A stretch of 64,000 nt of DNA. Source: Paramacrobiotus metropolitanus (taxonomy: Eukaryota; Tardigrada; Eutardigrada; Parachela; Macrobiotidae). The notes beneath the pieces were generated by a model. That model saw only the letters and a program-made list of their open reading frames with translations. It had not been told where the DNA came from and searched no databases. Made by a program: the position numbers and the translations under genes. The DNA is taken from NCBI RefSeq assembly GCF_019649055.1, contig NW_026570344.1, forward strand, positions 310,001 to 374,000, read 5' to 3'. Positions 1 to 12,033 of this stretch are shown here, piece by piece (within the stretch, counting starts at the first letter, position 1; the number at the start of each line of letters is the position of its first letter).

Positions 1-2288
1 AATCGAGCGGATGCGGGAAAGGATTATATCTATATCTCTAATAAACTGAGTGGAGGCAAGGCAATGTCGACATGTTACACTTTCCCGGGACGCAGCGTGG
101 AGCAACAAGGACGAGGACAGTACATGGTCCTGTTTAGCAGTCGTACAGCGCCGGGCGCTGCCAGTCAAACTGCCACTGTTCCAGGTACGACACATTACTG
201 CTGCGTACTTTAATATGTATATCTGTCCGACTGCGTAAATCTCCGAGGGAGACAAATACATTTTGAATATTTAGTACCTGTTGAAAAGATGCCAACGAAA
301 ACGCTATCAGCAGTGCGTACACGGATACCCGCCAGTACCTCTGTCAAACACGAGCGCAAATAATGCTTACAGCACCGCTGCTTCTTGCAGTAGCAATAAT
401 GAGTATTGACTAATTAACAATAACAGACGCAACTCCTTGATGTACGCTTAGGTGCGTGCCTGGACACGGTTCGAGATGCCATGAAGTACCTTTTCCAAGC
501 GCTGGGATTCCGCAGCGAATACGGCCGTACCGATCGCGTCAACTACCTGGACTTCCTAGCCGCTGACCCTAACAGCCTAGTGGCCAAATCCATGGCAGAA
601 TGGACGCCCTTCAAGATTTACCAGCCGGGCGAGGCCAGCTTTTACAATCTCTTCGATCCCTTGTCCATCACCATGGTCGACGGGAAAAAGTGGGCCAAGA
701 ATCCTATGAACCCGGTGTTTACGCCCAAATCTAACGTGTGGATCGGCGGGAAACCGAATCTAAGTCAGCAGGATTGCCAGGCATTGGCTATGTATGGATG
801 CGATACAATTAAGTGCCAGAACCGTAAGGCAGACATGGAGATCCCTAGTGTGACCTTTCGGTAAGGCTATGGATTGTTTGTTTGTCGGTTTCAGCGTACA
901 GTCTGCTGGGAGGACAGGGAATTCTAGTGACGCCGCTGAGCACTCCCATGGATGCCAATGGTGTTTGTGCAACCGGACAGCAAATACTTCTTGGGTCTGT
1001 TATGGTATGTACCTAAACCGCACGAAACCAGTAAGGTTTAAGTTTCAATTACGCACGCTGTGCTCAGATATGTACTCTGTAGATACGTAGTTACGTAAAC
1101 TGCAAAATTGCAAAACAGTATGAACTTTATGAAACTGCAAAAAATTTTATCGATAGAAAACATGCGCGAACTTGCGTAAATTAACGCAAATTCGCAAACT
1201 TCTACGTTATATTGCATATCTTAACAATAATATTGTACACTGCAAGCACAATCGCGGCCATTCGATCTTAAAGCAGCCGTGGAAAAGAAAAGGTTATTTA
1301 TTCTACAGTAAGAAACTTACTTCCAGGCGAGTGGCTTGACCGTCCCCAAAGGGCCCCAAGCCGGAATCCCCTTTAACCCGCAACAATCCGCCGTCAACCA
1401 ATCCATTTCCGGTTCCGGCATCGTCCAGGGCGCGTTCATTTCCGGTGAACCGTCCATTCCGTCGGGCCCGGCCCTACCCGGACCGATGATGATGTCGTTG
1501 CCAGTGCACGAGCGGGCCGGTCTCAATAGTCCTTACGCGTTTTCCGTTGCCGGTTCCAACCCGTACAACTTCCAGATTATCCCCGACCCGGTGGATCCGT
1601 CCAAGGCCAATATCATTATCAACAGCGCCGCGCGCAGCTTCACTAACGCCCAAATCACTGTCCAAGCGGCCAATATCAATGCACCGCAGCAAACACCGCA
1701 GGTGGGGCAAGCGCTGGTGTCGATTAATTTGAACTGCGGACCACTGTTCATGAGCTATCCGCCGGGGTCATCGAGTGCTGCATCCAGGTTAAATTTTCCT
1801 AGTACACCCATCAGGATTGTGTGTGATGGAAATATGCTACAAACGCCCATGATCATCGGAACTTTCACCGTACGTAAAATTTAAAAAAGTGCTTATCTAA
1901 CGACATTCTGTTTTTATTATTTTTAAAAATTAGTTCACGTAATTAATATGCATAGGAAATAAGACAACTTATGCGTGAAATCTTGAACCTTGTCATATAA
2001 TATAAAATTTTCATAATTATAATATATTATGCTAAAAAATCGTATTTCTACATGTGCTAATGTCATCCTTCTTTAATTCACATGCAGGCTCAAGATCCTG
2101 ACAGCGACACTGGAGTCACTTACTACATAAGCATGTCAAACAAATTCCAAATTTCTTCAGTCGGTGTTCTGGTGTTGGTGGAGGCGCCGGCATCCGGCCT
2201 GGGTTTGATTCCGGTGAACATCAACGCTATGGACGCTAATGGTGCTGTGACAACGCTGCATCTTTCCATACAATTCAGTTGTGCATGA
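1..2288 (+). CDS. Astacin-like pseudoprotease with cadherin-like C-terminus (5' end outside window)
   Basis: Exons by splice fit: 1-184, 452-860, 902-1004, 1327-1869, 2088-2288, all in phase, ending in TGA. The first two exons follow the astacin (M12A) fold: a strand like SGGKAMSTCYTFPGR, a Cys just before the active-site helix, QALGFRSEYGRTDRVNY in place of HALGFxHEQxRxDRDxY, and a C-terminal IGGKPNLSQQDCQALAMYGC matching the family's IGQxxGLSxxDIxxINxLYxC. All three zinc histidines and the catalytic Glu of HExxHxxGxxH are absent, so it should be non-catalytic. The last two exons look like extracellular beta-sandwich modules; FTAQDPDSDTGVTYYI resembles a cadherin repeat. It was probably secreted or membrane-attached, with the signal peptide lying left of the window. 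The astacin call is fairly sure, the cadherin call moderate. Confidence 0.65.
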
Positions 2289-3692
2289 CATGATAAATAA
2301 AGTAAATATCAACTGTTCCGCATAATTATTTTTGATTGATTGCGCGGTTGAAAAGAGGGTTTTATCACAATATAATTAAATACGAATAAAGTCAGAATGT
2401 ATAATATGTCTCCACTGAAACGCCTACCCAGAATTATGAAAATGCATGCACCTGGAATATTAATACAATTTAAAAATGAATGTGCTCGAGACTTGCATAT
2501 GTATGTAGATAGCTGTTAAGTTCTTGCAAGAACTTGCAAGAACTTACTATAGGTCTCACACTATAGTAAGTACTTGGTTCTTGTTATAGAACTCGCATCA
2601 ACCAAATATTGTATGCATGCTACAACATGAGTAATACTGTACAATGTACATACTGCACTGTACGTATAATATATTTATTATCTATATATTTAAAAGTGTA
2701 TATAAATATATTTAATATATTTAAAAGTGACATAAACACAATCGCGGCGGTTTAAATGGTATGGCTAACATTTAAAAATCACCCACTGGTTACTGTGGTA
2801 TGTAAGTACGTTTAGTTTTAATTAATTTTTATACTACTCTGTGCAAACGACTGATTAACAACAGCATTATTAATAAAAAATGCTACCGTACGAGTACTAT
2901 AAGTGCGATGTAAAAGGAGCTTTGTCGATCAGGGACTTCTCCATTCTGGGCCGTCACTTTTCTCCGGCACCGTCCCCCTGGCTCGCTGCCAACCGCCTTC
3001 ATTCATCCGTTCGCTCCGATCGTCGCAGCAGAATCAGATTATCACGTTTCGACCGCTCCCTCATGGGTTCGCTGCGCATGTATTTACGGCTGTATTTTAA
3101 ATCCCGGCGTAACATGACGTAATCTCGCCGTACTCCTCTCAGTCCTCTGCCATTCAAAAATAGCGGGCCAAAAAATTTGGAGCGTTCGTTAGAAGAACAC
3201 AGGCGGCGCTTCGACTCTTCGCCTTACTGATGCAATGGTAAAAGTTATGCAGCGCCGTCTATCATCTGCCGCGCGAGTGGCCCAAAGTTGCCGCATCTCC
3301 TTTCGGCTGTTTATGACCGCTGTTCAGAGTTGTAAGTTTGCTTCCACACGCTTCTCGATTTCCTTTAATACGACCAGCAATTTGAAGTAAAAACAGAAAA
3401 ACTAAATTTTTGCAAAATTATTAGTTATATGTAATATGATGATCATTAATTGATCTTATTTCAGTTGAATTGTCTCTTGATGTGCTCGTTGCTTCCAAAC
3501 TGAAACTCTCTATTTCTACTATAATTTTGGCAAATCTGCCAATTTATTCACGACCAACTGGCTGGTGGAAAGATCTACTTATCTGAGTTTGAGATCCCTG
3601 TGCTGAAGCTACGGACCTGCTAAGGTGTAAAACCTGTTGCAGCACGCTCTTTGTGAGTCTTGACACTCGTCTACTCACTGGCGTTTTTCGAC
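2289..3692. other. Spacer with poly(A) signals of the astacin-like gene and the Myt1 promoter region
   Basis: No coding exon is recognised. AATAAA at 2296-2301 sits 8 bases after the stop codon of the astacin-like gene, and a second lies at 2385-2390. A hairpin with arms around AACTTACTATAG / CTATAGTAAGT lies at about 2535-2570. The right half up to 3692 should hold the promoter and 5' UTR of the kinase gene, but no TATA box is obvious. Confidence 0.5.
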
Positions 3693-6600
3693 ATGTCTGC
3701 CTTGCCAGCTGTTGTTAATCCGGATACCTCGTCCACAGAATCTGTCTTTGAATATTCTGAACCTGCAGCGTGTTTGCCTAAGATCCCGCGTGCTGGCAGT
3801 CCACAATGGGAGGAGTCCTCGTTGACAGCCAAGGACGACCCAGGCGTGGCTGAGTCTGTATTTCTTCGGGATTTCGTTTACAAGGTGAGTTATCTTCCCC
3901 ATGTTCTGCGCCACGTATGTCTGGAATAATTTTTATTACTATTACAAAACCATCCGGTATGGTTCAGTTTCGTGATCAGGAATTTCGGACTAATCCACAG
4001 ACACAGAATAGGAACTGCTTGCACCAGCTTGCTAGTTTATAACTAAACAGAAACTTGAAAGTGACTGCTAGGTGGGCAGTCCAGTAGCCGATTCTTTTTC
4101 TTAGGACTGTGTGAAAAATTTTGGAAGTATAATGGAGATTTGTGTACGAATCGTTTCAGGAAATACTACTGTAATAGCTCCCAGTTTTCTAAGTAGCATG
4201 CTAACTGTGCTTGATAGATTATTAACTGATGTATTGAGAATTTCTGAGAAGATTGAGATTTGAGACAGACTCTGTAGCAGATAGTTTTTAAAAAAAAAGA
4301 GGTAATAAAAATGGATTTGTATTGACTGCGCACATTAAACCATTGTAAACATTTGGGAATGCTGCTTTGAAATCGATAGCCATCAATGTTGACACTTGAC
4401 ACTGGCATTTACGTTAGAGAAATTCAGTTTACTGGAAGGTGTGTCCGTATTATTCATCTGTTTGGATAATCTTCCCCCTAGCATAGCGGTTTGTTTTAAC
4501 TTCTGCACAAGTGCCGTTTGTGTTTCTTTCGACTTAATATTTTTGTAAGCGTGTTTTATGATGGTGACATAGCCAGACATATCTCCTGTTTTTTTCGAAC
4601 AGATTTTGAGAATGTATGACGCAGCTCCGGTTTTCTTTGTTTGAGAGTTTCTTTGATGCTTTACAGCATTATCCTGTGGGAGAGGAGGCTAAGATGACGA
4701 AGAATCAGCGTCGTGCGAAGCTGAAGAAGCATGGGACGCTACAAAAGTTCTTAACCACGGTGCATTCGTCGGCGATGAAAACCCAGTTTGCGCAACTGCC
4801 GTTCCATAGTTTAAGCGTTTCCAAACGTTTCAAAGGTACACTTTCAGCTGCCATAGAAGTTTTGAAGTTAAACTGTTTTACTTTTTCACAGAAAACATTA
4901 CGCGAACATGTTGATATATATTTATCTGAATATTTTTACATTTGCATTGTAAACTTAGTTGTTTTAATAAAGCTGCGCTTTTGTGAGTTCACAAGCATCA
5001 TTAATCACTACGAGTAGTAGTTCACTTTTTTTGGTTAATAAATTTATACAAGCGCGGAAACTTGAGTGTCTTGTAACCGAATTTTTGGTGTGGTTTATCG
5101 AATGTCTTGTGCGATTATTGATTCTGCCGTTTTTGTTACTCGATTTTAAGGAATTCTGGACCACAGTGGACACGAAAATCACAACGTTGGGTATTTGTTT
5201 AACGAGTTTGACATTCTTGAACGGATTGGTTTCGGTGATTTCGCTGAGGTGAGGCGTTCGCTGTGTGTCAAGTTAGTAGAGTACACGTGTCTTGATTTCG
5301 GTGTTTCGATTTTTGTAGGTCTTTAAAGCCAGATGGAAGCTGAACGGACGGTTGTACGCAATTAAACGGTCAATTTCTCGTTTTGCTAGTTGCGCTACAG
5401 AGGTGGGTGCTATGTGACAGTGATATTCTGAGATTCTCGCTTTCGCAACGACATGTACATAGGTACATAGTTGTGTTGTACAAAATACTATAACACTAAG
5501 ATTTTCGTAAGTGCGTAAAATGTCTATAAATGAAAAATTTGATCGTGCGACAGAGTCTTGTATTTTCGTTGGTTTTAAGTGATTGATAACATTAATCGAA
5601 GGGTTTTGAAGTTTGATACTGATGGCAGAGTTGCTGATGTTAATAAGAATAGCGTATTAGGGTAGAATATTTCTGGATGCGTGAATTCAGGCAAAGGCTA
5701 ATTTCGTTAGATTATACAAGTACAAGACTACAAGTACACAATAAATAATTATATGTATATTGTGTTCATTATATTATGTCAAATATATTATGTTTATTTA
5801 GGGTCGACCTTCTGAAGGTCAGTTGCGTTGGATGGATGAAGCGTTTTATCACAGCAATGTATCCGGTCATCCCAATATCGTGGAGTGTATCCAGGCCTGG
5901 GAGGAAGTGGGGTATTTCCATATTCAGATGGACTATATGCCGCTTCGGTAAGGGTTGATTACATTTACCGCCCACAAATATTGGTGCTGCTTTAGAAACT
6001 TATGGCTACATATGTGGTTGCCGGATTTTGTAAGTCATTCATGTTCTCATGCACCAGGCTCGACGATTACGCCGAAAAAATGTACCCTTTAGCCCCAGCT
6101 GTATTCTGGACTATTTTGACGGATGTGCTAATGGTAGGAATCTGTTTTGCCGAATGTACGAGCATATAAAGCATGCTCGTATTAGCATGTAAAGCGGCAT
6201 TTGCTGACTTCTATATTTTGGTAATTGCTATAAAAAACTAAGATCGCTCAGAGTTATTATATTATGTTAAAACTAATTTGCAATTTTGCTGCTCAAACAG
6301 GCACTGGAGCATTTGCATAAGATGGGATACTGCCACTTAGATATCAAACCGGAGAATATTTTTCTGGATGAGTTTGGAGTGACAAAACTGGGCGACTTCG
6401 GGTTAATAACCCTTGTGGAAACGGTAAATTTAATCAACATGAATTTTTTTGGGAATCAGTTCTAAATTTATCTCATGCTCAGAACGGAAAGGAAGCCGGG
6501 GATGCGCGTTACATGCCATTTGAATCATGTGATTCCACCAAACTGGGTCCCGCTGTGGATATTTTTAGGTAGCATACAAGATTACTCATTGAATGTATGA

Positions 6601-8611
6601 CTGTTTAGTGTTATCTTGATTTTGCATTTTGACAGTGAGGTATTCTCTTTTGTGGTTTAGTTTAATTTAAAAGAACACGGTTCACATTAATCTTTTGAAG
6701 TTAGGTATTGCGCTGGACTGAAAATGGCTCATTCTTGAATTACTTGTAGCCTGGGTATCACGATGTTGGAATTGTGCACGGATGTACGCTTGGATAGTCA
6801 TGGACGAAACTGGCGCTTGTTACGGGAGATACAATGGCCCGATGCGTTTTACAGTCGTAAGATCAGAGCGTTTCCAATGGACGTTCTCATTTTTTGTTAT
6901 TGTTTTAATTGAACACGTGATTTAAACATATTTTTTCTACAACATCTTTTGCTCTTCCTATATATCTGCTTTAATAGCTCAAGTTTTGCATTTCATCCGA
7001 CTTCGGTGTCTGGTGGTACTAAAACCTTCGATGATTTTGTTTGAGCAGTCTGATGAGTTTAAATAGTGTTGGAAAATTCGTAGGTATACCGGTTGAGATG
7101 CAGCCCATCCTTCGCCAAATGATGGCGGTTGATCCCCGTCTGCGTCCTTCCGCTTCGAGTCTTCTGAAACTCGCTCCGATTTCTCAGTGTGCTTTTCGAC
7201 GTCAGACATACTTTTTGGTATGCTTCATCGTAGTAAAAACAGTTCGGAGGTTACGGAAACGCATCTTCAAATTTTTCTGCTCTTTTTACTGCAACCAGCT
7301 TTGAAATATTCCATAATAATCGTTGAAGTTGTACGACCGGGTTGATCACTTGATTTAATATGATTTCTATGTTTGTCAGTTTTTCATTAGGTAGAGACGA
7401 ATGTATTCAATACCAGTAAGCTTTTTTTGTAGATGCTACCGTTGTTGCGCTGGCAGAAGTCTGTGACTGAGACCATGGTCAACAGTTTTTACCGCGGAGT
7501 CGATTGGCTGAAAAGCTGGAAGTGGTTCGCCTCGCAGGATCCGGTGACGACCGACCGGCCTGTTACGCCTGTGGGGAATTTTAGCGCGTTTGAGCATTCC
7601 TTGCACTTCAGCTTTCTAACAGACAGTACGCGCAATTTTCAGGACTTTTACCCATACCTGTATTTCTTTCTTACGTAGTAACAAATTTCCATCCAGAACT
7701 TATTTCTTTTCTGTTTGAGGAATTTTACTGGAATTCATTGCATCGTTTTGGTTTGTTTTAGCTGGGAAAAAGGACGATGGATCAGAAAATGAGCTGGAAG
7801 AGCCGGTTTCGCGACCTGGAAATTTATCCAAAGTGAGTTTTTTTGCGTATGAGAAGTTTTTTTGCATATAAGGAATAAATAAATATTTAGCTTGTGCTTA
7901 TTCAAATTCAGATAGATTCTGAGTTGCTTTTTCCTAATTTGCGTCCAGCAGTGTATTTAGCTGTCAGGGCGGCGTAATGATGTTCATAACCTTATTGTCT
8001 TGTCATCGTAGTGGAAGTACTAGTACTGCTGCTCTCATACTCGTAGTTCTGTTTAAATTTCAATAATGTTATGCCACTCGGGATGCATTGAGTGCTTTCC
8101 TTGTACATACAACCGTTTTCCGGTTTAAAGGGTTTGTGCGGCTGTACCTGAATCATATGAAATTATTTAAGCTCATCAAGGGGAATATTATATTTTCAGC
8201 ATGTGGTTTAATTGATTGTTGATTAACTTTGTTAAGCGACTACATCTGCAACACATAACTGCCTTTAATTTTCTTATACTATAGCTCGAGTATTTTGCAT
8301 GGCGTTTTTAATTTTGTGGTTTTGCCCAATAGATATTTGCGGAATTCGATTCCGACGAAGAGGCCACAGAAGCGTTGTTCCTGGGTTCCGACCAGGAAGA
8401 CCTGGACGATTCATCGCCTTTTCTCTGTTCTCTGCAAGAGTTGAAAGTCACGGAGGATATTGCGGTTGATAACAAATTTGTGCCAGTTTCTCCGGATGAC
8501 AATCTCAGCAGCGGTGCTGCGGAGAGCGACGATGGTCCGGTGGATTTGAATGAAGTACACTATTTCGGAGCGACCGAGCTGGGTTTCGAAGAGGATGAGA
8601 AGGCCAAATAA
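3693..8611 (+). CDS. PKMYT1: Membrane-associated Wee1-family inhibitory CDK kinase (Myt1)
   Basis: Thirteen exons: 3693-3884, 4667-4835, 5151-5248, 5319-5402, 5802-5947, 6058-6133, 6301-6423, 6483-6568, 6750-6856, 7084-7217, 7433-7625, 7762-7832, 8333-8611; 585 aa. Family role: phosphorylates CDK1 Thr14/Tyr15 and holds cells before mitosis. Kinase motifs seen: Gly loop GFGDFA (147-152, the third Gly is Ala), AIK lysine K169, HLDIKPEN (267-274, the Myt1-type HLD rather than HRD), DFG at 287-289, GDARYM and then PFE where APE is usual, and [24 protein letters not shown] and the pre-kinase stretch [13 protein letters not shown] match vertebrate Myt1 closely. The hydrophobic segment that anchors vertebrate Myt1 is weak here (LRWQKS to WFAS, after about residue 405). 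The acidic C-terminal tail is not recognised. The start at 3693 is the first ATG in frame. Human PKMYT1 is 499 aa. Confidence 0.93.
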
Positions 8612-11600
8612 CGGAAGGGTATTTTTCTGGAGAAGTTACCGTAAATTCTTTATCTCTTACGGTTTTGTTTTACGTTTGTTACCCTGTTCTGATGATCGCT
8701 TTTGGCGATTTCTTGCGGTTGATGATCTGAAATCCAGAATTTTGTTGTTTATCCATAGGGAGGTTTACACTTAATTTTGACGAACTTCTTGTTTTTTTGT
8801 TGTCGAAAATTAAAATGGAACAAAACTTCTGTAGTCATTTGTGACAGTCTTTGAACTTTGTTAATTTTTTGTGCTAGGAAGGTTGTACGTCAGTACAGAA
8901 CTAGGAATATTTTGATAACAAAAAATATTTGCATGACAACAGGTAATATGGATACTCGAAGTACTTCTGGAGCAGATCAGGATACCGGGGAAGTACTCGT
9001 GGCGCTGTGTATTGGTGACTCTATATAATTATAACCTTTTTATTTCCGATGTCTGCTATATGACTTACTGTTAGGAAGATAGCTTTTAGGAATCTTTCTT
9101 CGTTGATATTCTTCTGAAGTATGCTTTTGAGAAGAAATAACAAGCGGTAACACGAGCGAAAATTCTGATTTAGGCAGGGAACGAGTACCGTCCGCGAAGT
9201 GATCCTTGACCACTGTTCCGTAAAGTATGTACGCGGCTACGCGCCAAGTCCAACCTGAACATTTCTGGCTGATATTATCCGGAAACTGTCATTTTTTATT
9301 TGGTCGGTCATACTAGTGCTAAAACCTGACTCAGATTAGAATTTCGTATTTACAGATTATAAACATACTATTTTGAGAAAATGTAAATTTTTAAAAAAAT
9401 CTTGCTTGCTTCACTCACTATGGAGTGCTATTATTGCTTGCATGATAACCGTTTAATCCAATCGGTGGGACACAGTAGGGCTATATTAGAAACTGGCCCA
9501 TAAAACACAAAACATGGTTTCTAAATGCACAAGCAGGCCGAAGTCAAAATGTGGTAACGATGATATAGTACCATCCTTTCACTGAAAAAGACAAGAGTGT
9601 GAGTGCATTGAGTAGATTTTCTTTATCCTCGGCCATCTCCGGCACCAGTGGCCCGGGGCTGAATCAGTCAGCCCCTGAGAAATCCCCCGCCGAACCGGAT
9701 GACATATTCCCGCGCTGTTGGATCTGTACAGGCACACATTTGTCAGCTTACAGCACTCCCCGCTCACGTCAAACCCATTGTGCTGAGGGGAAAGGGAATA
9801 AATAGCGCCTCGTACCATGCATGTGTGGTGTGTACAGATATGTGCGCGGCATTGTCCATAATTACACCGCAAAGCCGAAATCTTTTGCTTTTCTGCCGCG
9901 GGCCTAGTTATTCATGCCGATTTACCGAGGTATATTCCGCCCTGTCATATCAAAATGTCAAAACTATTAATTACCCTTTTGCAATTGATACATTAACAAT
10001 CATTTACGCATACGTACAAAGCGTAAATGCCATAATTTTGTAACGCAGCGCTTTTTGTATTTTCCAATTTTCCTGCGTATTTCAGGTTTGAAAACATTTT
10101 CCTATATGAGTGCAACTGTAGAAGTATATGAAGTGTTGATATAGTTTTCATGAAAAGTTTTCATTCAAAAAGGACCAAGCATGTTACAATTGGTACGGTT
10201 CTTCTGTTAGGACACCGGTACTGGTGACCTTTCTTCACCTGGTGACCTTTTTCCGGTACTTCACCATGCATGCAGCTTCCCGCCTATAACAGAAAAGCTG
10301 CAATCGGTTTGTTAGCTTTACCAGTTTATTTCGAAGAGAACTAGAAAACAGTGGACATGGATTTCCCGCCGAGGTCAGACGACCGACAGTATACGTTGAT
10401 ACATTAAGCGCAGTAAAATTATTCAAGCGCAGCTCGTCTTTTCGTCGCAAACGGAAAACAGCCGCCTAAAAACATGCATATGCCGTGAAAAACGGCCCGC
10501 GGCCCTCCGTGCCAGCAGTGTATTCACAGTGGGCCGGCCAGCGAAGCGGATCCCTGCAGGTGGAAGTGGTAATATAGCCTGCCATAACAATCCGTGCGCT
10601 TATATACATACTATCCATCCATTCTATTTTTCCAGGAGCGCGCGTCACATTCTCCAAACCAGTAGAGTATACAGTTTACGACGGGTTGGATACATGTGAA
10701 TTATTTGGCCAGGCGCATTCGCAGAGCCTTGTGCAGCTATATCGCCCCTGGGCTATTTGTACAAAACGCGGCGCACACTGGCGGTTCGGCTGAAGGAGAG
10801 CACATGCATATATCCGTATACTTCTCTGGTCCCGCGCACTTTTCCCCCCATTGCTGGTCGATGCCGCGGGCTATAGCACCGGAATGGATCAAGTGACGAA
10901 CAGGGCCGGCTAATGGTGGATGCCAAGAGAAAGGGAGCACAAAAGATGGGGAATTCTCTCAAAATATCACGCAATTTCTACACACTGTGTGCGGATGACC
11001 TGTCTTTGTTGGCGGATAGTATTATGTCGTTGTGAACTGACGGTTGCTGCGTGTCCCTGTAAAACGATGCTGTTGTATCGTATGGCCAACTGGGCCCAGT
11101 CACACGGCGTTTCGCTTAGACGGCTGCAATATTTTGAAAAAAGGTAAGTATTGGGATAACTATACTTATTGTTATTTCACTGTTTGCACGAGATACAAGA
11201 AACTACAAAATCACGACACGGCAACCGGTAACCAATGTTGAAAACGCCGCAAATACATTTCTACAGTAAATTATTTACTATTCAAAACGAAAAGTTTGCC
11301 GGCCGTCGGAAACCGGAATCTAGTAAGCAGTGAATCACAATTAAATATCTGAGCCGCAGCTTCCCTGTTCAAGGGCATTTGTTAATCTGAATAACTAACA
11401 GGGTATTTCGCGAAGAAGAACGTTTCGTCTTGGTCATCTTGGACAGGTGTTTTCTGTAGTCTTCACAATGTCATGCGACTTTTCTGAATTAATGTCAAAA
11501 AGGTCTGACAAAATTCCGAGTTTGGTTGACGGCGGAAAATGGCTGTGAGCATCACTGCCAGTTGCAGACGCATCCCTGGCTGGTATCGCGCGCGGCCGTC

Positions 11601-12033
11601 GCGGCAGTGTTCCGTTGCGTGTTCTATTTTCCATATAGCCAGCTGGTAGCGTGGCCCCGGGGCACTTCCACCTCCCTCGGCTGATTAGTTCTCGGTTGCC
11701 AGTGGTGCGAGAGCACCAAATCAACATACACATACCATACACACATCGATGCTATAGTTGTACGTGATCGCGCTCGCGACGCTGCAGTGACAAAAATCAA
11801 CCGCTGACTTTATACTTTATAGGAATATTTTTCCTAACGGTTATTACAAATTCATCGCCTTCACCAGCCGTCGAAATAAAAATCCTGCCTGCCGGCAAGA
11901 TATTCGCATAATTAGACATATTTTCCTTGCAGTGTTAATCTTCGCGCTGCTGCAGAGTGCGTTGTCGTCGCAGTTGCGTGTGTACACATTCGATTCTAAC
12001 GCGCGCGCGGCGACTGCTTTTGTTGCGTTGCCC
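8612..12033. other. Spacer between Myt1 and KCTD
   Basis: About 3.4 kb without a recognised exon. Local GC-rich patches near 9.6-9.8, 10.5-10.9 and 11.5-12.0 kb may be promoter or 5' UTR of the KCTD gene to the right. A direct repeat of CTGGTGACCTTT occurs twice at about 10222-10250. ORFs in this stretch look random in composition and have no family match I recognise. Confidence 0.4.

Noticed and set aside
9579-10043. Cys-rich frames on both strands near 9.6-10.0 kb
   Set aside because: There is no signal peptide, no splice partner and no recognisable spacing of cysteines.
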